Positions 1 to 9,215 are shown, numbered from the stretch's first letter. The stretch is 64,000 bases of DNA from Pseudomonas viridiflava (GCA_900596015.1 UVIF01000023.1:620001-684000), one strand, 5' to 3'. Program-made: numbers and translations. The notes: generated by a model from the sequence alone, not told the origin.

Positions 1-508
1 TGCGCGCGCTGACCAGCACCATTTCTTCGTCGTACACCACACGCCCATCGAGCAGCGGATGACGCAGCGGGCCGTCGACAAAGGCAGCGGCCAGCCGCCC
101 GCCGAGCACGCTGTCGAGCATGTCGCCCGACGGTCCGGTGGACAGGTCCAGCTCGACCTTGGGATAACGATGATGGTACGCCGCCAGCAACGGTGGGATG
201 CGCACGGCTGCCGTGCTTTCCAGCGAGCCCAGTGCGAACGAGCCCTGCGGCTCGGTACCCGACACCGCCTGGCGCGCCTCCTCGACCAGATCGAGGATGC
301 GTCGCGTGTAGTCGAGAAAACTCCAGCCATTGGGCGACAGGCGCAAGCGCAGCTTTTCGCGGATGAACAGATCGACCCCCAGTTCGCTTTCCAGTTGCTT
401 GATCCGCGTCGTGAGGTTGGAAGGCACCCTATGCACGCGCTGAGCGGCGGCGGCAATACTGCCTTCCTCGGCCACAGCGCGAAACAACTCCAATTGGGTC
501 AGGTCCAT
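1..508 (-). CDS. LysR-family transcriptional regulator (3'-truncated by window edge)
   Basis: The minus-strand frame starts at the ATG at 508 and stays open to the first base, giving 169 codons of a family usually about 300 residues long. The N-terminus begins MDLTQLELFRAVAEEGSI and continues into the classic LysR winged helix-turn-helix (residues 1 to 60), followed by the start of the substrate-binding domain. It is divergent from the aldehyde dehydrogenase gene with about 100 bases between, the usual LysR arrangement, so it probably controls that gene; the effector is unknown. The C-terminal half lies outside the window. Confidence 0.85.
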   Translation of the reverse strand, partial: MDLTQLELFRAVAEEGSIAAAAQRVHRVPSNLTTRIKQLESELGVDLFIREKLRLRLSPNGWSFLDYTRRILDLVEEARQAVSGTEPQGSFALGSLESTAAVRIPPLLAAYHHRYPKVELDLSTGPSGDMLDSVLGGRLAAAFVDGPLRHPLLDGRVVYDEEMVLVSAR

Positions 509-608
509 ACATTCTCCAAACGAGATGGTTTCGGTGATTATTATTCAGTTTTCATGATTTAACCATGCCCGTATCGTGGTCGACATCTTCCTTCGACAGG
601 TGAACGTC

Positions 609-1982
609 ATGACGCATGCCATCTCCTTGAACCCCGCCACCGGCGCCGAGCTGCAACGCTACCCTTTCGACAGCGAGGCGCAACTGGAGGACACCCTGGC
701 CGGCAGTTTTGCCGCCTTCGAACAATGGCGCTACGTTGCGCTCGGTGAGCGCGCTGCAGCCATCGCACGCATGGCAGACGTGCTGCGCAAGAACAGTGAG
801 TCGCTGGCGCAGATGATCACCCAGGAAATGGGCAAGCCCATCACCCAGGCGCGCGCCGAAGTCGAGAAGTGCGCCGGACTGTGCCAGTGGTACGCCGAAC
901 ACGGCCCGGCAATGCTCGCCGCCGAGGCCACCCAGGTGCCAGGCCAGAAAGCGCGCATCGAATACCGTCCGTTGGGCCCGGTGCTGGCAGTGATGCCGTG
1001 GAATTTCCCGCTCTGGCAAGTCTTGCGCGGCGCCGTTCCGGTGATCCTTGCCGGCAATGGCTACTTGCTCAAGCATGCGCCGAACGTGATGGGCAGCGCC
1101 ACGCTGCTGCGTGAGGCATTCGACCAGGCGGGCCTGCCCCACGGCCTGTTCGGTGTGCTCAATGTCGAGCCTGCTGGCGTATCGCGGGCCATCGCCGACC
1201 CACGGGTTGCTGCCGTGACCGTGACCGGCAGCGTCGGTGCAGGCTCGGCGATTGCCGCACAAGCCGGTGCGGCATTGAAGAAGTGCGTACTGGAGCTGGG
1301 CGGCTGCGACCCGTTCATCGTCCTGGCCGATGCCGACCTGGACGAAGCGGTCAACGCTGCCCTGCTCGGGCGCTTCCAGAACACCGGCCAGGTCTGCGCC
1401 GCGGCCAAGCGCCTGATCGTCGAATCCAGCATTCTGCCGGCCTTCACCGAGCGCTTCCTGGCCGCCACCCGGGCGCTGAAGGTCGGCGATCCGCAGCTCG
1501 ACGACACCTACATCGGCCCCATGGCGCGTTACGATCTGCGCGACGAGCTGGATGGCCAGGTCCAGACTTCCATCGAGCAAGGTGCCGAACTGCTGTTGGG
1601 CGGGCACAAACTCCCCGGCGATGGCAATTTCTACGCACCGACGGTGCTTGGTAACGTGCAGCCCGGCATGACCGCCTTCGATCAGGAACTGTTCGGTCCC
1701 GTGGCGTCCATCATTGAGGCGCGCGATGCACAGCATGCGCTGGCACTGGCCAATGACAGTGAGTTCGGGCTGTCGGCGACGGTATGGACGGTCGATGGCG
1801 AACTGATCGAGTACTTCACCGAGCGCCTGGAGACCGGGGCGATCTTCATCAACGGCTACGGTGCCTCGGATGCCCGCGTGGGCTTCGGCGGCATCAAGAA
1901 AAGCGGCTTCGGGCGCGAGCTGTCGCACTTCGGGGTGCGCGAGTTCTGCAACGCCCAGACGGTCTGGCTCGATCGCCGCTGA
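609..1982 (+). CDS. sad: NAD(P)-dependent succinate-semialdehyde dehydrogenase, Sad/YneI type
   Basis: A 457-residue cytoplasmic aldehyde dehydrogenase. It oxidises succinate semialdehyde to succinate, a late step of GABA/putrescine breakdown. The whole sequence follows the E. coli Sad (YneI) pattern, including MPWNFPLWQV near residue 129, the general-base Glu229 in LELGG and the catalytic Cys263 in NTGQVCAA. An upstream ATG at 576 would add eleven unlike residues; I prefer the ATG at 609, where family similarity (THAISLNPATG) begins. The divergent LysR gene is the likely regulator. Exact in vivo substrate is inferred from the family. Confidence 0.9.
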   Translation: MTHAISLNPATGAELQRYPFDSEAQLEDTLAGSFAAFEQWRYVALGERAAAIARMADVLRKNSESLAQMITQEMGKPITQARAEVEKCAGLCQWYAEHGPAMLAAEATQVPGQKARIEYRPLGPVLAVMPWNFPLWQVLRGAVPVILAGNGYLLKHAPNVMGSATLLREAFDQAGLPHGLFGVLNVEPAGVSRAIADPRVAAVTVTGSVGAGSAIAAQAGAALKKCVLELGGCDPFIVLADADLDEAVNAALLGRFQNTGQVCAAAKRLIVESSILPAFTERFLAATRALKVGDPQLDDTYIGPMARYDLRDELDGQVQTSIEQGAELLLGGHKLPGDGNFYAPTVLGNVQPGMTAFDQELFGPVASIIEARDAQHALALANDSEFGLSATVWTVDGELIEYFTERLETGAIFINGYGASDARVGFGGIKKSGFGRELSHFGVREFCNAQTVWLDRR

Positions 1983-2050
1983 GCTGTTCAGGCGGCGGGC
2001 GTGTGCGGCATAGTCATGCACCGCAATGATTATCCGCACACCGAGGCCCC

Positions 2051-2917
2051 ATGACCCGAACCGTCCTCCAGCAGTTTCCCGCGCAGCGCGACGATATCGG
2101 TGAGCTGATCACCCGTCGCCCGCTGCCGGGCCCCGGCATAGAGCAGCTCGATCCGTTCCTGTTTCTCAATCACCACGGTCCGCAGACCTATCCACCCAAC
2201 AACCAGGGCCTGCCGTTCGGACCGCATCCCCATCGTGGCTTCGAGACGGTCACGTTCATCCTTCAGGGCGAGCTGTCGCACCTGGACAGCGGCGGCCATG
2301 AAAGCATCATCGGCGCAGGTGGCGTGCAGTGGATGACGGCGGGTTCCGGGCTGGTACATGCCGAGCTCTCGCCGCAGTCGTTCAAGCGTGAAGGCGGCCC
2401 GCTGGAAATTCTCCAGCTGTGGGTCAACCTGCCAGGGCGTTTGAAGATGACCCCTCCGGCCTATGTCGGCCTGCAAGGCGCGGACATCCCCACGATCACC
2501 GAGCCCCTGGCCGAGGTCCGCCTGATTTCCGGGGACTATGTTTCCGCCGAGCATGGCGCCAGGCGCGGGCCGATCGAGTCGTTGACCGGCCTGTGCCTGA
2601 TGACCGTACACCTGCAACCCGGCGCCCGACTCTCGCTGCCGGCACCCTTGAGCGAAAACATCTTTCTGTACGTGGTCGATGGCGAGGCCGAGATCGCCGG
2701 TGCCTCGCTGCAGTGCCATCATCTGGTCAAACTCAGTGACACACACGACACGGTAACGGTCGATGCCACCGGCCCGGCCACGCTGCTCTATGGCCACGGC
2801 GCGCCACTGGGCGAACCGGTGGCCAGCTACGGTCCGTTCGTGATGAACACCCGCGAGGAAATCCAGCAGGCGTTTGCCGATTATCAGGCGGGCAAGTTCG
2901 GTCATATCCCAGGCTAA
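2051..2917 (+). CDS. Pirin family protein (bicupin, quercetinase-like)
   Basis: A 288-residue pirin. Two cupin halves are visible; the N-terminal half carries the metal ligands in the expected spacing, His59 and His61 in HPHRGFETVT and His103/Glu105 in GLVHAE. Bacterial pirins bind Fe or Ni; some cleave quercetin and others bind metabolic enzymes, so the specific role here is open. It follows the dehydrogenase by 68 bases on the same strand and may be cotranscribed with it. Confidence 0.85.
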   Translation: MTRTVLQQFPAQRDDIGELITRRPLPGPGIEQLDPFLFLNHHGPQTYPPNNQGLPFGPHPHRGFETVTFILQGELSHLDSGGHESIIGAGGVQWMTAGSGLVHAELSPQSFKREGGPLEILQLWVNLPGRLKMTPPAYVGLQGADIPTITEPLAEVRLISGDYVSAEHGARRGPIESLTGLCLMTVHLQPGARLSLPAPLSENIFLYVVDGEAEIAGASLQCHHLVKLSDTHDTVTVDATGPATLLYGHGAPLGEPVASYGPFVMNTREEIQQAFADYQAGKFGHIPG

Positions 2918-3028
2918 GCGTGCCGCGTTGCATTGAGCCAATCAGCGAGGGTGACTGGAGCAGAACGTCAGAAACGAGCCATACTCTGCATGAAGTCGAC
3001 CTGATAACCACAAGAACCGGACTCATTC

Positions 3029-3496
3029 ATGCAAACCAGCCTCAGCCCGATCGATCGGCGCATCCTGCGCCTGCTTCAGCACGACGCGGACCTCTCGGCG
3101 GCCCAGGTCGCCGAACGTGTGGAGCTGTCCCAGTCACCCTGCTGGCGACGCATCCACCGCATGCAGGAAGAAGGGCTGATCGAGCGCAAGGTTGCACTGC
3201 TCAACCCGAAAAAACTCGGCCTGAGCATGACCATCTTCGTCAGCATCAAGCTGTCCGGGCACGGCAGGCGGCATCTGACCGAGTTCGAGGAAGCCATCAT
3301 CGGCTACCCGCAGGTGCTCGAGTGCTACACGATGGCAGGCGGCATGGATTTCATGCTCAAGGTAGTGGCCAAGGACATTGCCAGTTACGAGCGGTTCTTG
3401 CGCGACCATCTGCTGCAGAAGCCCCATGTGCAGGAAGCCTACTCGAATATCGCCATGAGCGAAGTCAAGCGCACCACCGAGCTGCCGCTGGAGTGA
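3029..3496 (+). CDS. Lrp/AsnC family transcriptional regulator
   Basis: A 155-residue one-domain-plus-sensor regulator. Residues 1 to 60 hold the Lrp winged helix (DRRILRLLQ, then VELSQSPCWRRI as the recognition region) and residues 70 to 150 the RAM ligand-binding domain with the typical GYPQVLECYTMAGGMDF stretch. Such proteins form octamers and usually sense amino acids. The ATG at 3029 sits exactly where the family starts. The target is not evident; the pirin gene lies 111 bases upstream on the same strand. Confidence 0.9.
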   Translation: MQTSLSPIDRRILRLLQHDADLSAAQVAERVELSQSPCWRRIHRMQEEGLIERKVALLNPKKLGLSMTIFVSIKLSGHGRRHLTEFEEAIIGYPQVLECYTMAGGMDFMLKVVAKDIASYERFLRDHLLQKPHVQEAYSNIAMSEVKRTTELPLE

Positions 3497-3546
3497 GGGA
3501 TGGGCACAGAAGACAGAAGAAAAAGAAGAAACCACAGACAAATCAT

Positions 3547-3580
3547 TTGACATGCAAATGATAACGATTATTATTGAGCT
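3547..3580 (+). promoter_or_regulatory. prrF promoter with overlapping Fur box
   Basis: TTGACA at 3547-3552 and TATTAT at 3569-3574 form a sigma-70 promoter with 16-base spacing. The stretch 3557-3575 matches 12 of 19 positions of the Fur consensus and lies between and over the promoter elements, so iron-loaded Fur would block transcription. The arrangement is the one known for PrrF RNAs. Confidence 0.8.
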
Positions 3581-3696
3581 CAACCGGTCGAGAGATCGGT
3601 TGGATAATCCGAAGGGCCTTAGGTCGGACCTTCAGATTATCTCCTCATCAGGCTAATCACGGTTTTTGACCCGGCTTTTTGCCGGGTCTTTTTTTT
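3581..3696 (+). ncRNA. prrF: PrrF iron-responsive small RNA
   Basis: About 116 nt. The body contains the conserved PrrF block at about 3630-3668 (CAGATTATCTCCTCATCAGG, then GCTAATCACGGTTTTTGAC), a 5' hairpin made from CCGGTCGAGAGATCGG, and a strong intrinsic terminator. In Pseudomonas, PrrF RNAs are made when iron is scarce and pair with mRNAs of iron-rich enzymes such as superoxide dismutase B and TCA-cycle enzymes to shut them off. The start at about 3581 is inferred from the promoter. Confidence 0.88.
3668..3696 (+). terminator. Intrinsic terminator of prrF
   Basis: GACCCGGC (3668-3675), a five-T loop, GCCGGGTC (3681-3688), then eight T residues: an eight-pair perfect stem with a U tract. 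Confidence 0.9.
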
Positions 3697-3868
3697 GCTC
3701 TTCAGGCTAATGAAGAGTGTTGCACGCCGTCGGTTTCGAACTTCACCGACTTGAAGGCGCCACTGCAAAGATGGCGGGCATGATATCAAAAGAACATCGG
3801 AAAACGGAAGTCCGAACTCGCTTTCACTCTACAGATGACCAGGTTTCGCGCAAAAGGAGGTGTCACCG

Positions 3869-4387
3869 ATGACCCCACTGCTCACGCCCTCGCATGATCT
3901 GTCAGACCTCATCCACGGCCAGCCACACCCGGACCGCCTCTATCGACAGGTGCAGAACCTGCCCAGGCGGACTCGACAAGTCCTGCTCTACAGCCGTCTC
4001 GACGAACTCCCCTACCTCGCCATCGCCCAGCGCCTGCACACGACAGTCGCCGACGTCGAAGCCAGAATGCAGGACGCACTGCGTGCCTGCTGCAAACCAG
4101 CCCTGACAGGCCAGAGCATGGCCATTCACTGGTACGTCAAGCTGCAGAGCCCATTGACCACCGCCAGCGAGCGCATCGACTTCCGCCGCTGGCTGGACAG
4201 CGACAGCGCACATCTGGCCGCCTTTCATGCCACCGAGCTGCACTGGCGCCAACTGCTCGCCCCAGCGACGCTGCTGGGCCACGACCGCTGGCATCACAAG
4301 GCACGCCAGGGGCTGGGGTTGCGGGGCTGGGTGACAGCAGGCCTGGCTATGGCGCTGGCCATGGAGCTCATCAGCCAGAGCCTTTGA
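3869..4387 (+). CDS. Sigma-region-4-like / FecR N-terminal-like hybrid protein
   Basis: A 172-residue protein of unknown function. Residues 20 to 75 resemble region 4 of ECF sigma factors (LPRRTRQVLLYSRLDELPYLAIAQRL, a helix-turn-helix), while residues 85 to 130 resemble the short cytoplasmic domain at the start of FecR anti-sigma factors (AIHWYVKLQSP, then FRRWLDSDSAHLAAF). A hydrophobic C-terminal segment follows (GWVTAGLAMALAMELI). AAAGGAGG at 3853-3860 fixes the ATG at 3869. It follows prrF by 172 bases. It may be a membrane-tethered regulator, but no activity is established from sequence. Confidence 0.7.
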   Translation: MTPLLTPSHDLSDLIHGQPHPDRLYRQVQNLPRRTRQVLLYSRLDELPYLAIAQRLHTTVADVEARMQDALRACCKPALTGQSMAIHWYVKLQSPLTTASERIDFRRWLDSDSAHLAAFHATELHWRQLLAPATLLGHDRWHHKARQGLGLRGWVTAGLAMALAMELISQSL

Positions 4388-4389
4388 GC

Positions 4390-6756
4390 CTACTGGAACA
4401 GACCAAGCTGGCCGCCGATCAGTGTATTGAAATCGTCGTTGACGAACGGCAGGATCGCATCGGCAACAGGCTGCAGCTGTCGGGTCAGGTAATGGTCGTA
4501 GTCGATGGCCGAATGTCGCACTTCCAGGGGCTCGGGGCCCGCCACCGTCATCACATAGCTGATCCAGCCGCCGCGCTGATACTGCAGGGGCCGCCCCATC
4601 GAGCGGTTGAGTTCATCGGCGATGCGCGCCGCTCGTACGTGCGGTGGCACGTTGCGTTGATAGTCGTGCAACGGCCTGCGCAGTCGCTTGCGGTACACCA
4701 GCAAGTCGTCCAACTCACCCGCCAGGGTTCGTTTCACGTAATCGCGGACATACGCCTGATAGCCCTGATACTGGAAGATTCTCGAGTACAGCGCCTTCTG
4801 GAACTCACGGGCCAGCGGCGACCAGTCGGTACGTACGCTTTCCAGCCCCTTGTAGATTATCTCGTCCTGACCGTCGGCGCGCCTGACCAATCCCGCGTAG
4901 CGCTTCTTGCTGCCCTCTTCCGCGCCACGGATGGTCGGCATCAGGAAACGCCGGAAATGGGTCTCGAACTGCAACTCCAAAGCGCTGCTGAGTCCATATT
5001 CACGCTGAAGATGCTGATGCCACCAGAGGTTGACCTCGGCCACCAGTTCCTTGCCGACGCGGCTGGCCTCGGTTTCGTCGTGGGCGCCGTTGAGCCAGAC
5101 GAACGTCGAGTCGGTGTCGCCGTAGATCACCTGGTAACCGCGCGCCTCGATGAGCTCGCGGGTACGGCGCATGATCTCGTGGCCGCGCAGGGTGATCGAC
5201 GATGCCAGGCGCGTGTCGAAAAAGCGACAGCCACTGGACCCCAGCACGCCGTAGAACGCGTTCATGATGATCTTCAGCGCCTGCGACAACGGCGCGTTGC
5301 CCTGCGCCTTGGCCGTCTCGCGGCCATCCCAGACGCTGGCGACGATGGCCGGCAGGCAATGCCGGGTACGTGAAAAGCGCGCGCCGCGAAAGCCTTCGAC
5401 CGAATGTTGATCGTCGGGGTTGGCCAGACCCTCCGCCAGACCTACCGGGTCGATGAGGAACGTGCGGATGATCGACGGATACAGGCTCTTGTAGTCCAGC
5501 ACCAGCACCGACTCGTACAGGCCGGGTCGCGATTCCATGACGAAGCCGCCTGGGCTGGCCTCGGGCGGGCGTTGGCCGGTATTGGGCGCCACGAACCCCT
5601 GGCGATGCATCGCCGGCAGATACAGATGAGTGAAGGCCGCAATCGAGCCACCGCTGCGGTCCGCCGGCAGGCCTGTGACGCTGGCGCGTTCGAGCAGGAA
5701 GGTGAGCAGTTGGGTCTTGGCGAAGATCCGCGTGACCAGGACGCAATCCTTGATGTTGTAGCGCGCCAGGGCCGGTTTGTCCTCGGCGAACATGCGGTTG
5801 ATTTCGTCCATGCGCTGGTACGGCGTGGATATGTCCTTGCCCTCGCCCAGCAGCGTCCGCGACACGTTTTCGAGACTGAAGGAAGGAAAGCTCCAGGTCG
5901 CGGAACGAAGCGCCTCGACCCCGTCGATGATCAGCCGACCTGGCGCCCCCGCGAAATAGTGATCGTTGCCACTGCCGTGTTCGCGCCAGGTCATCTCCGC
6001 GCCCCCGCGGCCCAACAGCAAGGGGACGTTGAGGCGCCTGGCGTGTTCGTGCAGGACGCGCAGGTCAAACTGCACGACGTTCCAGCCGATGATTACGTCC
6101 GGGTCGTGTTCGGCGAACCAGGCATTGAGGCTTTGCAGCAGTTCCACCCGGCTTTGCCGGTAATGCAGGGCGAAATCCAGCGTACGCGCATCGCCATTGG
6201 ACGGGCCGAGCATGAACACGTCACGTTGGCCACAGCCCTCGATGCCGATGCAATACAGCTCACCCTGGGCGGTGGTTTCTATGTCCAGCGACGCCAGCCG
6301 CAGCTGGGGGCGGTAGGCCGGCGCCGGCTTGAGCCTGGCCTCATGGTATTCACCGTTGGCCTGCAGTTGACCTTCGAAGACCACGGCCGCCGTGATGAAG
6401 CGCTCCATCAGGTAGCGCTCCGGTGGACGAATGTCGGCCTCGTAGACCGTTATGCCGGCTTGCCTGAGCAGGGTTTCCAGCCGTTGCAACTGGCCATACT
6501 GCCGGCAATACAGGCCTGACACGGGCTGCTGGTCGAAATCGCGCAGCGTCAGCGGCTTGAGCTGTATCCCGGCCCCGTCCTCGAGCAGACGCCGGGCCTG
6601 TTCCTGCTGGCCCGTAGGCAGGAAGGCGACCGAGGGCTGGGGCGGCAGGCGTAGCAGCCGCGGCCCGGCATCGGTCGCCAGCCACAGCTCGACCTCGGTG
6701 CCTTCAGCGGTGTCGCGCCAATGTCGCGTCAGGATGAAACCCTGTTGTGGGGTCAC
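4390..6756 (-). CDS. polB: DNA polymerase II
   Basis: A 788-residue family B DNA polymerase, normal length for Pol II. The 3'-5' exonuclease motif DIETT is present near residue 155 and the polymerase motifs LDYKSLYPSII and YGDTDS (about residue 543) are intact. Pol II takes part in error-free restart and translesion synthesis at damaged forks. The gene is divergent from topB; a LexA-like site lies 73 bases upstream of the start, fitting the SOS control known for this gene in E. coli. It converges with the preceding hybrid gene, two bases apart. Confidence 0.95.
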   Translation of the reverse strand: MTPQQGFILTRHWRDTAEGTEVELWLATDAGPRLLRLPPQPSVAFLPTGQQEQARRLLEDGAGIQLKPLTLRDFDQQPVSGLYCRQYGQLQRLETLLRQAGITVYEADIRPPERYLMERFITAAVVFEGQLQANGEYHEARLKPAPAYRPQLRLASLDIETTAQGELYCIGIEGCGQRDVFMLGPSNGDARTLDFALHYRQSRVELLQSLNAWFAEHDPDVIIGWNVVQFDLRVLHEHARRLNVPLLLGRGGAEMTWREHGSGNDHYFAGAPGRLIIDGVEALRSATWSFPSFSLENVSRTLLGEGKDISTPYQRMDEINRMFAEDKPALARYNIKDCVLVTRIFAKTQLLTFLLERASVTGLPADRSGGSIAAFTHLYLPAMHRQGFVAPNTGQRPPEASPGGFVMESRPGLYESVLVLDYKSLYPSIIRTFLIDPVGLAEGLANPDDQHSVEGFRGARFSRTRHCLPAIVASVWDGRETAKAQGNAPLSQALKIIMNAFYGVLGSSGCRFFDTRLASSITLRGHEIMRRTRELIEARGYQVIYGDTDSTFVWLNGAHDETEASRVGKELVAEVNLWWHQHLQREYGLSSALELQFETHFRRFLMPTIRGAEEGSKKRYAGLVRRADGQDEIIYKGLESVRTDWSPLAREFQKALYSRIFQYQGYQAYVRDYVKRTLAGELDDLLVYRKRLRRPLHDYQRNVPPHVRAARIADELNRSMGRPLQYQRGGWISYVMTVAGPEPLEVRHSAIDYDHYLTRQLQPVADAILPFVNDDFNTLIGGQLGLFQ

Positions 6757-6828
6757 GGCGGCGGGCCTTTAACGAAGAGAGTGGGCGCGGCAACTGGCGG
6801 CCGAGCTCATATGTGGCAACATCATAAA

Positions 6829-6844
6829 CTGTACATCCATACAC
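6829..6844. promoter_or_regulatory. Candidate LexA box between polB and topB
   Basis: CTG, ten bases TACATCCATA, then CAC: one mismatch in the outer CAG of the Pseudomonas LexA pattern CTG-N10-CAG. It is placed to control polB, topB or both. Functional status is a guess. Confidence 0.45.
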
Positions 6845-6912
6845 ATAAAGCTTGCCTGTCTTGACACGTCTGGCATGCTACGGCTCTGCACAGCTTCTTC
6901 ATCAGGGTACCT

Positions 6913-8814
6913 ATGCGGCTGTTTCTCTGCGAAAAACCTTCCCAGGCAAAAGACATCGCCAAGGTGCTGGGCGCCACGCGCCGCGGTGATGGCTGCTGGA
7001 TCGGCAATGCCGTCACGGTGACCTGGTGCATCGGGCACCTGCTGGAAACCGCGCCGCCCGATGCCTACGACGCGCGCTACAAGCGTTGGGTGCTGGCGGA
7101 TCTGCCGATCATCCCGCAGCAATGGAAAATGCAGGTGAAACGCAAGACCGCAAGCCAGTTCAAGGCGGTCAAGCGCCTGTTGGGTGAAGCCCAGGCACTG
7201 GTGATCGCAACGGACGCCGACCGCGAAGGCGAAATGATCGCCCGCGAGCTCGTCGATCACTGTCGCTACCGTGGTCCGGTGCAGCGCCTGTGGCTGTCGG
7301 CGCTGGACGACGCCTCGATTCGCAAGGCCCTGGCGGCCCTCAAGCCGGGCGCCGAGACGTTCTCTCTTTATCACAGCGCCCTGGGACGTTCGCGTGCCGA
7401 CTGGTTGATCGGCATGAACATGAGCCGCCTGTTCACCCTGCTCGGCCGTCAGGCCGGTTACCAGGGCGTGTTGCCCGTGGGGCGAGTACAAACCCCGACC
7501 CTGCGCCTGGTGGTGGACCGTGACCGCAGCATCGCCGATTTCGTCCCTGCCGCCTATTGGGCTATCGATGTGCAACTGCTTGGCGAGCAGACCGAGTTCA
7601 CGGCACAGTGGATACCGCCAGCGGACAGCTGTGACGACCAAGGACGCTGCCTCAACCAGGCGCTGGCGCAGCAGGCCGCTGCAGCGATCAGCCTGGCAGC
7701 CCACGCAACGCTGAGCAAACTGCGTACCGAGCGCATGAAGGAGGCAGCCCCCCTGCCCTTCGACCTGGGCACCCTGCAGGAGGTCTGCTCGAAGAAGCTC
7801 GGGCTGGGGGCGCAGGAAACCCTGGACGTGGCGCAGTCGCTGTATGAAACCCACAAGGTCATCACCTATCCACGCAGCGACTGCGGCTACCTGCCGGTCA
7901 GCCAGCACGGTGATGCCGGGGCGATCATCGCAGCACTGGGCCGCGCCGACCCAGGGCTGGCAGCGTTGCTTCCCCACCTCGATGCGCAGCGGCGCTCACG
8001 CGCATGGAACGACGCCAAGGTCGGCGCCCACCACGGCATCATTCCAACCACCGTCGCCGCTACGTCCGACAAACTGCAGGGCAAGTACCGCGCGGTGTAT
8101 ACCCTGATCCGCGCCCGCTACCTGGCGCAGTTTCTGCCCAACCACGAATACGACCGCACCCAGGCCGACTTCGACTGCAGCGGCCAGGCGTTGCGCGCGG
8201 TCGGCAAGCAGGTGGTCGAACCCGGGTGGAAACGCGCCATACCGCAGGCGCTCGGCGCTGCCAAGGGTCGCGAAGCGCCGGCTCCCCAACCATTGCCGCG
8301 GCTGACCGAGGGCCAGAGCTGTGTGGTACGCGACGTGAAGCTCAAGGACCTGTGGACCCAACCACCCAAACCCTTCACGGAAGGTGATCTGATCAAGGCG
8401 ATGAAAAACGTCGCCAAGCTGGTCGAAGACCCGCGCTTGAAGCAGAAACTCAAGGACACCACCGGAATCGGCACCGAGGCCACTCGTGCGGGCATCATCC
8501 AGGGCCTGCTGGACCGCGGCTACCTGACCAAACAGGGCAAGGCTCTGGCCGCGGCACCCGCCGCCTTCAGTTTGATCGACGCGGTACCTCGAGCCATCGC
8601 CGACCCAGGCACCACTGCCATTTGGGAGCAGGCGCTGGACATGGTGCAGAGCGGCGAGATGTCGCTGGAAACCTTCGTCGCCAAACAATCGGCCTGGATG
8701 AGCAAGTTGGTGGAGCGTTGCGCCGGGTTGCGCATGGTCATCAGCGGTCCTGCGCCAAAAGGCGCGACGCCGTGGAAAAACAAGCGCAAGCGCAAACCTC
8801 CCAAAGCGGCCTGA
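6913..8814 (+). CDS. topB: DNA topoisomerase III
   Basis: A 633-residue type IA topoisomerase. The Toprim domain starts at MRLFLCEKPSQA with the acidic DADREGEM motif near residue 100; the active-site tyrosine is at about residue 319 in VITYPRSDC. The family decatenates replication intermediates together with RecQ. The C-terminal part is short and basic (KNKRKRKPPK), with no zinc fingers. It is divergent from polB, suggesting shared repair-linked regulation. Confidence 0.95.
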   Translation: MRLFLCEKPSQAKDIAKVLGATRRGDGCWIGNAVTVTWCIGHLLETAPPDAYDARYKRWVLADLPIIPQQWKMQVKRKTASQFKAVKRLLGEAQALVIATDADREGEMIARELVDHCRYRGPVQRLWLSALDDASIRKALAALKPGAETFSLYHSALGRSRADWLIGMNMSRLFTLLGRQAGYQGVLPVGRVQTPTLRLVVDRDRSIADFVPAAYWAIDVQLLGEQTEFTAQWIPPADSCDDQGRCLNQALAQQAAAAISLAAHATLSKLRTERMKEAAPLPFDLGTLQEVCSKKLGLGAQETLDVAQSLYETHKVITYPRSDCGYLPVSQHGDAGAIIAALGRADPGLAALLPHLDAQRRSRAWNDAKVGAHHGIIPTTVAATSDKLQGKYRAVYTLIRARYLAQFLPNHEYDRTQADFDCSGQALRAVGKQVVEPGWKRAIPQALGAAKGREAPAPQPLPRLTEGQSCVVRDVKLKDLWTQPPKPFTEGDLIKAMKNVAKLVEDPRLKQKLKDTTGIGTEATRAGIIQGLLDRGYLTKQGKALAAAPAAFSLIDAVPRAIADPGTTAIWEQALDMVQSGEMSLETFVAKQSAWMSKLVERCAGLRMVISGPAPKGATPWKNKRKRKPPKAA

Positions 8815-8858
8815 CCTGCAATCCGTCGCCTGAAGCCTGAAGGTGCACGGCTTGCTTT

Positions 8859-9215
8859 GTGAAACGGCGCAACTACCGGTACGCTGCGCCGATCATTTCC
8901 TGCCAGGCACTGCCCTTGATTGCGCTGCATGACATCGCTGTAACCAGCGACATCGACCCTTCCATCAGCTGTGACCGCTGCGCCGCCAAGTGCTGTCGTC
9001 TCGAAGTCATGCTGATCACCGACACCGGCGTACCGGAGCGCTTCATTGAAGTGGATGAATGGGGCTCGGAAACCATGTCGCGCCTGGACGACGGATGGTG
9101 CGCGGCACTGGACCGACGCTCCATGAGCTGCAGTATCTACCTGAATCGCCCGCTGATCTGTCGCGAGTTCGACATGGGCGGGCCGGACTGCCAAGAAGAG
9201 CGCATGCGCCCGTAG
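8859..9215 (+). CDS. YkgJ-family cysteine cluster protein
   Basis: A 118-residue protein with the cysteine pattern of the YkgJ/UPF0153 family: SCDRCAAKCCR (residues 37-47), WCAAL, MSCSIY and RPLICREF, then GGPDC. These probably bind a metal or Fe-S cluster, but the role is unknown. No in-frame ATG exists before the conserved core; GTG at 8859 is the best available start and is uncertain. It lies 44 bases downstream of topB. Confidence 0.75.
   Translation: MKRRNYRYAAPIISCQALPLIALHDIAVTSDIDPSISCDRCAAKCCRLEVMLITDTGVPERFIEVDEWGSETMSRLDDGWCAALDRRSMSCSIYLNRPLICREFDMGGPDCQEERMRP

Noticed and set aside
552..2039. Long minus-strand frame opposite the aldehyde dehydrogenase
   Set aside because: Exact antisense of a well-conserved enzyme; its translation is repetitive Arg/Ala/Gly-rich with no domain. 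GC-rich DNA leaves such frames open.
2030..2941. Minus-strand frame opposite the pirin gene
   Set aside because: Antisense of a conserved pirin with all metal ligands; no independent features.
4384..6519. Plus-strand frames opposite polB
   Set aside because: Both lie antisense to a full DNA polymerase II with intact motifs.
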